A stretch of DNA of 64,000 bases from Pseudoalteromonas shioyasakiensis (GTDB lineage: Bacteria > Pseudomonadota > Gammaproteobacteria > Enterobacterales > Alteromonadaceae): NCBI RefSeq assembly GCF_019134595.1, contig NZ_CP077770.1, positions 3,344,501 through 3,408,500 on the forward strand. The letters run 5' to 3'. This document shows, piece by piece, positions 9,043 through 18,311 of the stretch. Each line of letters begins with the position of its first letter. The stretch's first letter is position 1. Below the pieces are notes generated by a model, which was given only the letters and a program-made list of their open reading frames with translations, had not been told where the DNA came from and searched no databases. A program made the translations under genes and the position numbers.

Positions 9043-10335
9043 TATAAAATGATAGAAAAAGTTAATTATTAGATAAATAAGCACGTTGGTAGTAAACATA
9101 AGTAGATATGTTCTTTTAGGTATATCAGGATCGCTTATACTAAAGAAGAATAGTGCACTTGCGGTCATGCTCATTTGCAGTGCTGCCACACCAAATGCAA
9201 ACAGGCTAATGCTTTGCAACTGGGTCAATATTAACAATACACAAATACTGATTGATGATGAGAGAAGATTCCACTTAAACTCTATTTTTGTATTACCTTT
9301 GGCTTGCGCAGCTATGCCTAACAAGGAGCCAAATGGGGCAAGGCAGCCAACGATAAATAAACCATACAAGATTGGAATTGACTGCTGGTATTGCTCAAAA
9401 TAAAACTGAATAACAACGGTAAGAGAACCTAAGAACAATAAATACATTACACTGTTCATAGCACTAAGAGTCCGCATGGAGCGATTAAACGTCGAATAAA
9501 ACTCTTTAAACTGTGTTTGTTGTTTGGCAAGTTTTGGATAAACCAGCCTAGCAATAAGAATACGGATAAATTTAATAGGCTGCATAAGTAATTCTTTTGC
9601 AAATGAGTACAGACCTAGAACCTCAACCCCCATTAATTTACCAATAATAAGCTGATCAAGCTGCGCACGGACTTGGTTCAAAATTTGCGAGCCCATTTGA
9701 TAGCCTCCAAATGCAAGTGCAGGCTTTACGATTGCAAAGTCAACTTTATAACTTGGGTGCCATGATTTCTCGGCAAAAGTTAAGAACAGCAAATATCTTA
9801 GGCTGTTAGTAGCTAAAAATGCATACAGGTAAGGGAAAATGCTCGGTATGCCTATTTTTATAAATCCAAAGGTAAAAAGTAATAAACATAGCTTCGTCGC
9901 TATATCTATTTTTGCCAAAGCAACGTTCATTTCTGACTTTATAAAGTTGGCTTGATATTGTGCGCTTAGGCCTAACAGAACAAAGTTAAACGCCATTATG
10001 TATAAGCTTTCGGCTATATCTTTTGACTCATAAAAATTTGCAACTGGTAAAGCAATTAACGCAATTAGCCCGCCAGCACCAGCCCCTAAAAATACGTTTG
10101 TATAGTACAATGCCGAGCTTTCTGAACGAGTTAAAGCTTGTTTGTAGATGAAATAGTTAGACAATCCCATATCTTGTACAAGATAGGCAATCGCTAAAAA
10201 CACATTGATTATTGCCAGTACACCTATCACTTCTGGGTTGGTGTAGTAAGCTAGCATAGCAAAAACAGAAAACTGTACTGCGCCGGCAATTGCTGATGAA
10301 GCAAGTAACCAAATGCCTTGCTGTTTAGTGCTCAT
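9040..10335 (-). CDS. wzx: Wzx-like lipid-linked oligosaccharide flippase
   Basis: MOP-superfamily membrane transporter (431 residues, about 12 hydrophobic helices) that would flip undecaprenyl-PP repeat units across the inner membrane for Wzy. The N-terminal stretch GIWLLASSAIAG and the conserved amphipathic region around VEVLGLYSFAKELLMQP (about 220-236) match WzxC/PST-type flippases. The ATG lies inside the end of the preceding glycosyltransferase gene (11-bp overlap), so the two are coupled. Last gene of the leftward run that begins with the secretion operon at 22382, with no clear terminator between. Confidence 0.85.
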   Translation of the reverse strand: MSTKQQGIWLLASSAIAGAVQFSVFAMLAYYTNPEVIGVLAIINVFLAIAYLVQDMGLSNYFIYKQALTRSESSALYYTNVFLGAGAGGLIALIALPVANFYESKDIAESLYIMAFNFVLLGLSAQYQANFIKSEMNVALAKIDIATKLCLLLFTFGFIKIGIPSIFPYLYAFLATNSLRYLLFLTFAEKSWHPSYKVDFAIVKPALAFGGYQMGSQILNQVRAQLDQLIIGKLMGVEVLGLYSFAKELLMQPIKFIRILIARLVYPKLAKQQTQFKEFYSTFNRSMRTLSAMNSVMYLLFLGSLTVVIQFYFEQYQQSIPILYGLFIVGCLAPFGSLLGIAAQAKGNTKIEFKWNLLSSSISICVLLILTQLQSISLFAFGVAALQMSMTASALFFFSISDPDIPKRTYLLMFTTNVLIYLIINFFYHFI

Positions 10336-11560
10336 TTAATTTGACCAGAATATCCAGTAGTTGAGTATATAGCTTGGACTGCTCAAAGCTCTGCTCAACT
10401 TTTTCTTTGGCTGTTGCTCTCATTCTTACAATGTCTATTTGACCATTGGCGAGTCTTTCTATTGAGTCAGCAAGCTCTAATGGAGCATGCTCTTGAGCAA
10501 GTAAACCACTTTCATTGTTCGAAATAAGCTCAGGTATACCGCTATGATAAGTCGATATGGTGATTAAGCCCATTGCCATCGCTTCCATTAATGCAACAGG
10601 AATACCTTCCATATCGCCGTTTTCAGCGACAACCGATGGCAATAAAAATACGTCGGCGTCGTTTAGCAGTTGTGCTATTTTCTCTTGCGGCTGAAAACCC
10701 AGCAGTTTTACGCTATTAGAAAGCTGAAGCTGATCAATTTGCTGAACAATCTGTGGTTTTAAATCACCATCACCCACAATTTGATATTCAAAAGCAACGC
10801 TGCGTTTTTTTAACTCCGCCATTGCATCTAGCGCATCAGCCAAACCTTTCTTCTCGATGAAACGGGCTACGCTGATAATTTTTAATGGCTTACAAATAGG
10901 TTTACCTAATTCTCTGCACTTAAATTGCTCACTGTTAATCCCCATGCGGTTTACGGTGATTTTATGATGCTGACAACCTAACGAAATAAGCTTATTTTTC
11001 CACAGCTCACTAATAGGTAACATTAACTCACCAGTTTTGAAGAGGTTTTCATAATCATGTTTGAAAACATCTAAAGTGGCTTTTACTGAGATATCGGCAC
11101 CATGAAACACTGTAACCAATTTACCTTTTACTAGCCCAAGCTCTCGCATTTTGTTTGCGACAACAGCTGCAGTCCCAAAGTGAGCTATAAATATGTCAGA
11201 GTCAAAGCGCTGTGTAGCTCTAGTTATAATGCTTGGCAATAGTAATGACTTGCTATGTATACCAAAACGAGCGATATTTAAAGACGCTAACTTTTTACTT
11301 ACTTGCTGTGGCCAAAGTAAAGTTACAATTCTTTTTAAGCGAGTTTTAAGTCTACTATCGGTAACAGATTCTGTTGTTAAATATGTCGTTTTTTCAATAA
11401 GTTTATAGTCATTAACTGCCTTATGACTATTAGTCAAATCTCCTCGACCAATTGCCAATATGTGGACATTTACCCCTCTATTTATTAAGCCAATAATCTG
11501 ATTTATGACAAATGTTTCTGATGCTACGGGGAATTGGTTTAAGAAAAATGTGACTTTCAT
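10325..11560 (-). CDS. Family 4 glycosyltransferase, WcaL/AmsK-like
   Basis: GT-B glycosyltransferase, 411 residues. The opening FFLNQFPVASETFVINQI is the signature of the WcaL/AmsK colanic-acid/amylovoran subgroup, and the C-terminal half carries ARFIEKKGL, VGDGDLKP and the E-x7-E motif in EGIPVALMEAMAMG. It lies between a WcaK-like pyruvyltransferase and a Wzx; the colanic acid cluster also groups wcaK, wcaL and wzx, so this looks like a conserved module that adds a late, pyruvate-bearing sugar. The start codon shares one base with the upstream stop codon (TAATG). Confidence 0.86.
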   Translation of the reverse strand: MKVTFFLNQFPVASETFVINQIIGLINRGVNVHILAIGRGDLTNSHKAVNDYKLIEKTTYLTTESVTDSRLKTRLKRIVTLLWPQQVSKKLASLNIARFGIHSKSLLLPSIITRATQRFDSDIFIAHFGTAAVVANKMRELGLVKGKLVTVFHGADISVKATLDVFKHDYENLFKTGELMLPISELWKNKLISLGCQHHKITVNRMGINSEQFKCRELGKPICKPLKIISVARFIEKKGLADALDAMAELKKRSVAFEYQIVGDGDLKPQIVQQIDQLQLSNSVKLLGFQPQEKIAQLLNDADVFLLPSVVAENGDMEGIPVALMEAMAMGLITISTYHSGIPELISNNESGLLAQEHAPLELADSIERLANGQIDIVRMRATAKEKVEQSFEQSKLYTQLLDILVKLNEH

Positions 11561-12807
11561 TAGTCGCGCTCAATTTTTTGAAGTACTCGTGTGACCATAT
11601 CTCTTACTTTTTGGCGCTCAACTTCTACTTGTTGCGCCATTTTACTTTCAGCATCATCTAAATTAGCAAGTAGATGTCTGACTGAAGTTAGCAATTCATC
11701 ACTGAATAATGAAGTCACATCTTTTGAGAGCTCTGGTAAGTCCAATTGAGCCATTATGCCTTTTGACTTGTGCTCATAGTTCAAGGCAATCGCAGGCGTA
11801 CCGAAGTTCATTGAAATAATCGCGCTGTGTAAACGAGTTCCGATCGTTAAGGTACATAAACCTAGAAAAGAACCTAACTCTACGTCATTCAGCTCATCCA
11901 TAATAACGTGACAACTTGACTTGTTACGCACCAAACTTTGAACTTTTAGCGCTGTCATACGATCATCACGATGATAACCGCCTATCCCAGTACAAGTTGA
12001 GCACAGCACTATTTTGTAGCCATCATTGATTAAATTATCAATTAATTGTGCAAAGTGCTCTTCATATTGCTTCTGTGTAACACCTAAACGCTTATCAAAA
12101 GGGGCTAATTCACGCAATGTAATAGCAATGGTTGGAGCTGCTTGAGTAAGTGCTGTTAAGTGGTTAGGGAGCATAACAGGCTGATTAGGAACAACCCATG
12201 CAGTATCAGCTCCTTCAGACACTTTTAGATCGGAAATACCAGCCTGCTTCATGTAGTTCAAGCTAAGGTTTTCTCTTAATGCTAGTTCATCGACACGAGA
12301 AAATACTCTGTCAGCCAGTTCTGTGTATTTCTTACTATGGAATGGACCCACTGAATGGCCTAGTAAAAATAGCTTCTTTTTGGCCAATAAAGTACACAAC
12401 GCATGCTCGAACTGAGCAGGGCCATAAAGGTCAACAAAAAATGAACCGCCGACCTGAATAACTGCATCATAGTGTGAAATTACGTCTAGCTGCTGAGAAA
12501 TATGCTCAGGCAAACTTTTTGAGCTTGGCTTATTTAATTTTCTAGCTAAAAAGTAACCTAAGAATCGACGGCTATATTTTTTCCAAACTCGAGCCACTAA
12601 ACCATTCGCTTGAGTATCATGATAATGATCCAAAGGATCCATGACTAAAGTTTGCCCAAGTAAAAAACTTGAGCTAATTGGGAAGCGGCTATAAATGTCA
12701 ATTTTAATATCAGGGTGTTGCTTAACAAGTTCAGCTATTAAACCCCTAAGTATTGCGCCATCACCCCGGTTACCGCAGGTATGATTTCCAACCAGTAGTA
12801 ATTTCAT
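11560..12807 (-). CDS. Polysaccharide pyruvyltransferase, WcaK/AmsJ/CsaB family
   Basis: Expected to transfer a pyruvyl ketal from phosphoenolpyruvate to a sugar of the polymer in the cytoplasm. The 415-residue protein starts with a Rossmann-like strand and GNHTCGNRGDGAIL (7-20), has VGGSFF and LLGHSVGPF in the first half and the conserved GTRLHSAIISMNFGTPAI near 325-342, all typical of PF04230. The start lies 6 bp after the gspD stop, behind an AAAGG, so it appears co-transcribed with the secretion operon. Pyruvylation makes a polymer acidic; in Gram-positive bacteria the family member CsaB makes the ligand for S-layer SLH domains, a parallel taken up in the findings. Confidence 0.87.
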   Translation of the reverse strand: MKLLLVGNHTCGNRGDGAILRGLIAELVKQHPDIKIDIYSRFPISSSFLLGQTLVMDPLDHYHDTQANGLVARVWKKYSRRFLGYFLARKLNKPSSKSLPEHISQQLDVISHYDAVIQVGGSFFVDLYGPAQFEHALCTLLAKKKLFLLGHSVGPFHSKKYTELADRVFSRVDELALRENLSLNYMKQAGISDLKVSEGADTAWVVPNQPVMLPNHLTALTQAAPTIAITLRELAPFDKRLGVTQKQYEEHFAQLIDNLINDGYKIVLCSTCTGIGGYHRDDRMTALKVQSLVRNKSSCHVIMDELNDVELGSFLGLCTLTIGTRLHSAIISMNFGTPAIALNYEHKSKGIMAQLDLPELSKDVTSLFSDELLTSVRHLLANLDDAESKMAQQVEVERQKVRDMVTRVLQKIERD

Positions 12808-12813
12808 ATACCT

Positions 12814-14835
12814 TTACTTAATTGTAATTGGAGTGCTGTAAAGCTTTGACATTGCTTCGCTAAACTCATCAACTTCACTCGAGTCATTAACAACCTTAGT
12901 TGTAATTAACATCACTAGCTCTGTACGGCTATTTGAATCGCTCTTGCTTGAAAATAAACCACCTAATACAGGTAAGCTACTTAATAATGGTACACCATTG
13001 TTGTTATCAGATTTTGTTTCTTGAATAAGACCGCCTAAGGCTACAGTTTGGCCATCAGCCGATAAAATTTCAGTTGAAATAGCTCTGTTTGTAATAACCG
13101 GTGTATCTGCACCACTTGTATCATTTGGCTGCGCATTACTTACTGACATAGCCACACTCAATGAAATAACCCCCTGAGAGTTAATAATCGGTGTTATTGC
13201 TACATTTACGCCCGTAGAGCGATATTGAATAGAGTTTGCAACAGAGTTGTTGTCGCCAATATCTTCTACCGTTTGAGTTACAATTGGTACCTGATCACCC
13301 GACGTAATTGTTGCAGACTCACCGTCTCTTACGATCATGTAGGGTCTTGATAAAACGCGCGTGTTACCTTTACTGTTACTCCAATTTAATTTAGCTTGCC
13401 AGTCGCCTTTAATAATGGTTGACGAAATTGAGCCACTGCTTGCAAGGTTTAATAGGGTGCTGTCGCTGTCATCACTTAACGAGTTATAAACCCAGTCAAT
13501 TCCAGAAGACATATCATCACTTAAATTAACTTCAAGAATGGTTACATCTAAAATAACCTGGCCAGGTAAAACATCCATTTTTTTGAGTAAAGACTCAACC
13601 AAACGATACTCATCATTGGTGGTATAAAAAATTAGTGCATTTTGTTGGCGATCTAAACTAAAACGCATTGGACCTGCATCAACAGAGGTCTTACGCCCCC
13701 TATTTCCTTGCTCAGCACTCCCTTGATCTTGATTCGTTGTTGCACTTCTATTTGAACCACCGAGTAATAAACTACTGATCGATTCGAGCATAGTTTCTGC
13801 CTTTGCATATTTTGGTTTATATACAAAATATTGCCTTTCATCACCGGCAATCGGCACATCAATTTTATTCGCCCAAAAGATAATACGATTTACGATATCT
13901 TCATTTGCAGCATATGCAACAAATGCATTGATTCTAGGAATTGGCACAAACGATACATCACCATCAGTTGAAACAAGCATGCCATCTTCTGCAAGCAATT
14001 CACGTATTTGCTCGATACCTTCAATTGGTGAAATATGTGCAAACTCAACAAGACGAATTTCGCGGCCATACGCTCTTGGTACATCAAGCATTTTAATGAT
14101 TCTTAAAGCTCTTAGAATCTCAGCACGATCACCTTCAACAATAATGAGCTTTTGTTGCGATTGTACGGTAATTGCCGCCGTTGAAAGTTTACCCATTATG
14201 CTGGAAATATTTCGACTGCCGCTATATACATAAGGAACAATTTGAGTGATAGCACCAGCCATATCTGGCACATCTGTCGCTTCACCGCCTATACCAATGC
14301 CAATTGAGTTTTTCTGCGAGCTACCAGTCACTTTAGATAAATAAATGATGTCGTCTTTACGAAGTGTCTGAATAGCGCTTTCTTCAAGCGTTTTCACAAC
14401 TACTTTGTAAAATTCAGAGCGCTCTATTGGTGAAGAAATATTTAAGGTAATTTTGTCATTAGAGGCAGCTAGCTGCGGAGCCACCACATAATTTAAATTT
14501 AAAAGTTCGTCAAATACACGACTTGTGAACTCTTTTACTGAGATTTCATCAGCAGCAAACGTAATCGGCTCACCAGTTAGTTCAGGTGGCTTTTTCGCAT
14601 CTTCTTTTAATTTTGAGATGCCGCCTAAATCTTGTACTTTAACAGCATTAAAGCTATTTGGAGTCTCATCACTTTCGGCAACTTCTGGCTGAGATTCATT
14701 TTTGGTTAGGTCTTGTTTTAGGATAGATCTTTCAACCTTTAGATCCTTTCCTTGCAGTCCACCAGTTTGAACACATCCAGACACGGCTAACGCTAGTGCA
14801 AGTAAAAGCGTGCTTTTATATGGACTACTTTTCAT
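12814..14835 (-). CDS. gspD: Type II secretion secretin GspD, lipoprotein form
   Basis: Outer-membrane channel of the type II machine, 673 residues. The signal peptide ends in a lipobox, VSGC with Cys21, unlike most GspD proteins. An N0-like domain (about 90-165) is followed by N-domains to about 400, separated by a Gly/Asn/Gln-rich linker near 365-385. The C-terminal secretin domain has SRPYMIVRDG, a gate region around SGDQVPIVTQTV, VNVAITPII and the family signature VPLLSSLPVLGGLFSS near 636-651. No S-domain for a pilotin is evident at the C-terminus; a lipid anchor would let it target itself, as known for HxcQ of Pseudomonas aeruginosa. MshL of MSHA pili is also lipidated, but the neighbouring pseudopilin set argues for type II. 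It overlaps gspC by 11 bp and is the last secretion gene. Confidence 0.9.
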   Translation of the reverse strand: MKSSPYKSTLLLALALAVSGCVQTGGLQGKDLKVERSILKQDLTKNESQPEVAESDETPNSFNAVKVQDLGGISKLKEDAKKPPELTGEPITFAADEISVKEFTSRVFDELLNLNYVVAPQLAASNDKITLNISSPIERSEFYKVVVKTLEESAIQTLRKDDIIYLSKVTGSSQKNSIGIGIGGEATDVPDMAGAITQIVPYVYSGSRNISSIMGKLSTAAITVQSQQKLIIVEGDRAEILRALRIIKMLDVPRAYGREIRLVEFAHISPIEGIEQIRELLAEDGMLVSTDGDVSFVPIPRINAFVAYAANEDIVNRIIFWANKIDVPIAGDERQYFVYKPKYAKAETMLESISSLLLGGSNRSATTNQDQGSAEQGNRGRKTSVDAGPMRFSLDRQQNALIFYTTNDEYRLVESLLKKMDVLPGQVILDVTILEVNLSDDMSSGIDWVYNSLSDDSDSTLLNLASSGSISSTIIKGDWQAKLNWSNSKGNTRVLSRPYMIVRDGESATITSGDQVPIVTQTVEDIGDNNSVANSIQYRSTGVNVAITPIINSQGVISLSVAMSVSNAQPNDTSGADTPVITNRAISTEILSADGQTVALGGLIQETKSDNNNGVPLLSSLPVLGGLFSSKSDSNSRTELVMLITTKVVNDSSEVDEFSEAMSKLYSTPITIK

Positions 14836-15319
14836 TTGAAACTTCCTCTACGTTCTCAGTCCTTGTGATATTAATGACCTGTGGCTTATACATTTTTAAC
14901 AAGTACTCTTTTTCGTTATTTATTAACTCAACGCCTGTCGACATTATCGACTTTAGTTCTAAAGAATGAAATGTATCACCTTTAACAGCGTCAACCACAG
15001 TTTCTTTATTATTTTCACCTTTAATTCTCAATCTCGCTTTTGCGAAGCCGCCTGAGGTATGAATAGAGATTAAAGAAACTGTAACATCAAAAACATCTGG
15101 CAAGGCTTCTTCTTGTTCATCTTGAATACGCGAAAAATTAATCCCCAAGATGTCAGCAAACCCCTTCACATCGAATTGCTTTGCGCTTATATTCTTTGTA
15201 ATGACAGGCAATGGCTCATCTTTTGATTTATCTGAGCTTGATGGGTTATCAAGAAGAAAGTCTCCGGCCCAAAATAAAATACCAAGTACCACCAAGATTA
15301 AAATTAAAATATTTTTCAT
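14825..15319 (-). CDS. gspC: Short GspC/PilP-like type II secretion periplasmic connector
   Basis: A 164-residue inner-membrane protein with one N-terminal transmembrane helix (about 2-20), an acidic linker and a C-terminal beta domain (about 95-150) resembling the homology region of GspC, the part that contacts the secretin N0 domain. There is no PDZ or coiled-coil domain, which in classical GspC recruits substrate; the protein is about half the classical length. PilP of type IV pili is an alternative, but PilP is a lipoprotein and this is not. It lies between gspM and gspD with 4-bp and 11-bp overlaps. The assignment is by position, topology and weak resemblance. Confidence 0.68.
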   Translation of the reverse strand: MKNILILILVVLGILFWAGDFLLDNPSSSDKSKDEPLPVITKNISAKQFDVKGFADILGINFSRIQDEQEEALPDVFDVTVSLISIHTSGGFAKARLRIKGENNKETVVDAVKGDTFHSLELKSIMSTGVELINNEKEYLLKMYKPQVINITRTENVEEVSNEK

Positions 15320-15858
15320 TGTTTTTTATACACTCGTAAAAATTCAATGTTGGCTCTAATTAGATCTGGCTTAGCTTTATCTCGGAACATTGAAATTTGT
15401 CTTACGCGATTGCCATACTCAATATTTTCAAGCTCAAAAAGTAAGTTGAGAATTAAGTTTCCATCACCCGACAGATTTAACCTGCCCGTGTAAACAGCGT
15501 ACGTATCATTTATCTTCACTTCGCGTTGAGGAGCTTTATTGTCAATACTGACCTCATACTTGGCTATTACCGAATCAACAGCATTTAACCAAAATAAAGA
15601 TGGATCTTGGTTTTTCTCAAGCGTAGGGATTTTATCAAATTCGCCAAGATGCTTATTAAATTCTTCAAGGTAATTTTCTATGTTGTCTTTTGAGTCGAGT
15701 GCTCGCTGTTGTTTGTTAACGAACGCTTTAACGCTATTTAATTCCTGTTTTTTGTTATCTAACCAGTCTAACCATGGAAAAAAAATAAACTCTAAAGATA
15801 GTAATAAAGCAATTAAGCTTAACCCAACCGTTTTTATTGAAATAGCATCCTTGTTCAT
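15316..15858 (-). CDS. gspM: GspM-like inner-membrane secretion protein
   Basis: 180 residues: a short cytoplasmic N-terminus, one transmembrane helix at about 10-30, a coiled-coil stretch near 33-75 and a small C-terminal alpha/beta domain. This is the layout of GspM (and PilO), which pairs with GspL in the inner-membrane platform. Sequence similarity is low, as usual for this component. Start and stop overlap gspL and gspC by 4 bp each (ATGA), so expression is coupled. Confidence 0.7.
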   Translation of the reverse strand: MNKDAISIKTVGLSLIALLLSLEFIFFPWLDWLDNKKQELNSVKAFVNKQQRALDSKDNIENYLEEFNKHLGEFDKIPTLEKNQDPSLFWLNAVDSVIAKYEVSIDNKAPQREVKINDTYAVYTGRLNLSGDGNLILNLLFELENIEYGNRVRQISMFRDKAKPDLIRANIEFLRVYKKQ

Positions 15859-16811
15859 TTCAATACCACCTCAATCGAAAATACCTCTTCATCTAAGCTA
15901 TTTTTAGTTACTGGTCTAGTGAATTTAGCCTCATCAACCGAAGGAGACTGGATTAGCTGTTCTAGTAGTTTTGTTGCTGAGCTACTAGAAGAGCCACTCA
16001 TACGAAAACCCGTGTTGATAATGTTCAACCGTTCAATAAAAATATCATTTGAAGAAATACCTAAGCGACTAAATACATCTAACACGTTAGGATTTTCATT
16101 TAAAAACTTAACCAGCTCAGTTGTTTGCTGCTGCTTATTATTAAACTCTTGTTTTAACGCAAGCACTTGATTAACACTTTCTCGGTGATCTTCTTTAACA
16201 GACTCATAGTAACTGGTAGCTAATACTAGATAAGCGCTTAATGCGACTCCTGTTAAGCTAAGAATACTAACAAGAGAAATAATCAATTGGCGGGTTTTAA
16301 GCTTTTCTACTTTTCCTGATGCATTCTTTTTATCGATAAAAAGCCCTGGCAAATTAATCCATTGAATATCTTCAATAGCTTTTAGCTTACTCGGCTTATT
16401 ATTATGCTGAATTGATAAAGGGTATAGACTTTGCTCTTCTACTCTATCAAACAAAGGTAAAATCAACTTACAGTCACGAGGGACTTTATTCATGACATGC
16501 TCAGGAACAACAAAGTAACTTACCTCTATTGAGTTATTAGTTACGCGCTGAATGCTCCAACTGAAATGCCCTTCCATCGGCGGTAGCTGAAATTTTTCAG
16601 CTTTAATGATGGCGTTCAGTTGCAACAAATTCGTGTTATTGTAGGTTCTTGTTGTTGCCCAAAATAAATCCCTATCAAGAAAACATGCTGTTAGCAGCAT
16701 ACTTGCAGACTTTTTATAGGCTGTATTTTTAACTTCAAGGTCTGCTGTTAGGTGATATTTATAGTGACATAACGAAGAAGTTAAGCGTAACTTTTGTAAC
16801 AGGCGTTTCAT
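15855..16811 (-). CDS. gspL: GspL-like inner-membrane secretion protein
   Basis: 318 residues: an N-terminal cytoplasmic region of about 170 residues, a single transmembrane helix near 175-195, a coiled coil and a small periplasmic ferredoxin-like domain with a SISSNDIF stretch. This matches GspL, which couples the GspE ATPase to the periplasmic platform. It is shorter than classical GspL (about 390-400), mainly in the actin-like cytoplasmic part, so GspE docking may differ. It shares one base with the gspK stop and overlaps gspM by 4 bp. Confidence 0.72.
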   Translation of the reverse strand: MKRLLQKLRLTSSLCHYKYHLTADLEVKNTAYKKSASMLLTACFLDRDLFWATTRTYNNTNLLQLNAIIKAEKFQLPPMEGHFSWSIQRVTNNSIEVSYFVVPEHVMNKVPRDCKLILPLFDRVEEQSLYPLSIQHNNKPSKLKAIEDIQWINLPGLFIDKKNASGKVEKLKTRQLIISLVSILSLTGVALSAYLVLATSYYESVKEDHRESVNQVLALKQEFNNKQQQTTELVKFLNENPNVLDVFSRLGISSNDIFIERLNIINTGFRMSGSSSSSATKLLEQLIQSPSVDEAKFTRPVTKNSLDEEVFSIEVVLK

Positions 16812-17647
16812 TATTGAAAAATTAGCTCATCATCAGTTATAAAATATGGACGAAAGGAGTCAACCCCTCTCAGTAGCGTAAACGATTTAGTAATCGACAA
16901 GTTTTTAGTAAACGTTATTTCTATTTTGTATCGACCACTTGGGTAACTACTCCCTTCCATAGAAGCATTTTGCTCATCAGGGACCGTAAGACCAAGGGCA
17001 GAGTATAAAGAATTCGGCATGTATTGTCGAACAATGTAATCCCCTGAATACAGAACTAAATAGGGCTCAATTTTCGAGTAAATTTCATTATCTTCAATAA
17101 TATATTCGAGCTCTTTTACACTCTGTATAGTATCGTTAGTTGGTAGATTAGGTTCGGCGTAATCTCCTTTTTCTGCTCCTTCGATACGAGTTAAGTCATC
17201 TACGTCTTGCCAATCTTTGAGTCTATCCTTTATACGTGGAACCAGATCTGGGCTTAAACCATTGTTGACTAATAAGTTTAAAAAGTCCTTCTCGTTATAG
17301 GGCAAAATAGAGACCAAGCCTCCAATATCTTGTACTTTAACAGTGAAATTGTCATGTTCTTTGATGCCGCCTTTGAAGTCTTGCGTCATCGCATTAGAAA
17401 CGGGTTGCCCTTGAAAATCTCGACGAGGTCCCAAAATACCAAATGAGCTAGTCATATAATCAAACACCATTTCGGCTTGTACTGATTCTAGCTCTAAAAC
17501 GGCATCTGTGTTTTGTTTTATTAAGCCCGTTAAACGTGCATTGTTTTGCCCTTTCGAAGACATATAAATCATGATTACAGCCATAATTGCTGTAATCATC
17601 AGAACCATAAATAAAGCAACCCCTTGCTGCTTAGCCTTCAAACGCAT
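16811..17647 (-). CDS. gspK: GspK minor pseudopilin
   Basis: Large tip pseudopilin, 278 residues. The prepilin motif is KQQG followed by VALFMVLMITAIMAV, cleaved after the Gly. As usual for GspK, the Glu at position 5 of the mature protein is absent. The body contains the alpha domain of GspK with LLVNNGLSPDLVPRIKDRLKDWQDVDD, a helix-hairpin-like stretch followed by a possible metal-binding acidic patch. GspK caps the pseudopilus with I and J. It overlaps gspJ by 17 bp. Confidence 0.85.
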   Translation of the reverse strand: MRLKAKQQGVALFMVLMITAIMAVIMIYMSSKGQNNARLTGLIKQNTDAVLELESVQAEMVFDYMTSSFGILGPRRDFQGQPVSNAMTQDFKGGIKEHDNFTVKVQDIGGLVSILPYNEKDFLNLLVNNGLSPDLVPRIKDRLKDWQDVDDLTRIEGAEKGDYAEPNLPTNDTIQSVKELEYIIEDNEIYSKIEPYLVLYSGDYIVRQYMPNSLYSALGLTVPDEQNASMEGSSYPSGRYKIEITFTKNLSITKSFTLLRGVDSFRPYFITDDELIFQ

Positions 17648-18311
17648 TACTTGCTCCTTGCTGGTAAGGGTTAACCTCTGGAATTTGTAGAATAATATCT
17701 GAGTTTCTATCGCCAGCGATTTTTACGAACATAGGAACAAGCCCTCTTTTACTCCCTTCAAAGGTGCTATACCACTTTGGTGATGGCTTAACATTTACGT
17801 TTAGATACTCTGAGTAAAAGTCGTCTAGTTCAAAACGATTCTTCCAACCAAAGTAACTAATTTCTACTTCGTTAGCATCTAAATATGTGAGCTTTTCGTC
17901 ACAAGGGAACGAGCCTGGAGGCTGATGCAAAGGGAAACTGCCAAAAGGTACTTCACAATATTCAAGCCTATTTTCTTCAATTACTAGCGCTGCAACTGCG
18001 ATTGGCGATGAAACGATAATGGGAGACTCAGTAATAAACAACATAGACTTTTCTTCACCTATAAAAAAAGGGGTTTTAGCTCCTTCTTGATTGGTGTGAA
18101 AAAACGGCTTTAAAGCTCGAATTTGGTTATTTATAAGCTTGGTAGTTGTTAAAACATCGACACTGCGCGACTTATCTTGCTTTGTTAGATTTAAAATCGA
18201 ATATCGATAACTGCTTACAGCAAGAGTCATTACTAACGAGAAAATAACCATCGCGATTAATACCTCAACGAGGGTAAAAGCTCCTTGCTGCTTAATTCTT
18301 CCAATAAACAT
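17631..18311 (-). CDS. gspJ: GspJ minor pseudopilin
   Basis: 226 residues with an N-terminal class III signal: KQQGAFTLVEVLIAMVIFS. Cleavage after the Ala would place the conserved Glu at mature position 5; cleavage after the Gly would put it at 6, so Ala is the likelier -1 residue. The remainder is a beta-rich periplasmic domain of normal GspJ size. GspJ joins the GspI-K tip complex. Overlaps gspI by 20 bp and gspK by 17 bp. Confidence 0.84.
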   Translation of the reverse strand: MFIGRIKQQGAFTLVEVLIAMVIFSLVMTLAVSSYRYSILNLTKQDKSRSVDVLTTTKLINNQIRALKPFFHTNQEGAKTPFFIGEEKSMLFITESPIIVSSPIAVAALVIEENRLEYCEVPFGSFPLHQPPGSFPCDEKLTYLDANEVEISYFGWKNRFELDDFYSEYLNVNVKPSPKWYSTFEGSKRGLVPMFVKIAGDRNSDIILQIPEVNPYQQGASNAFEG

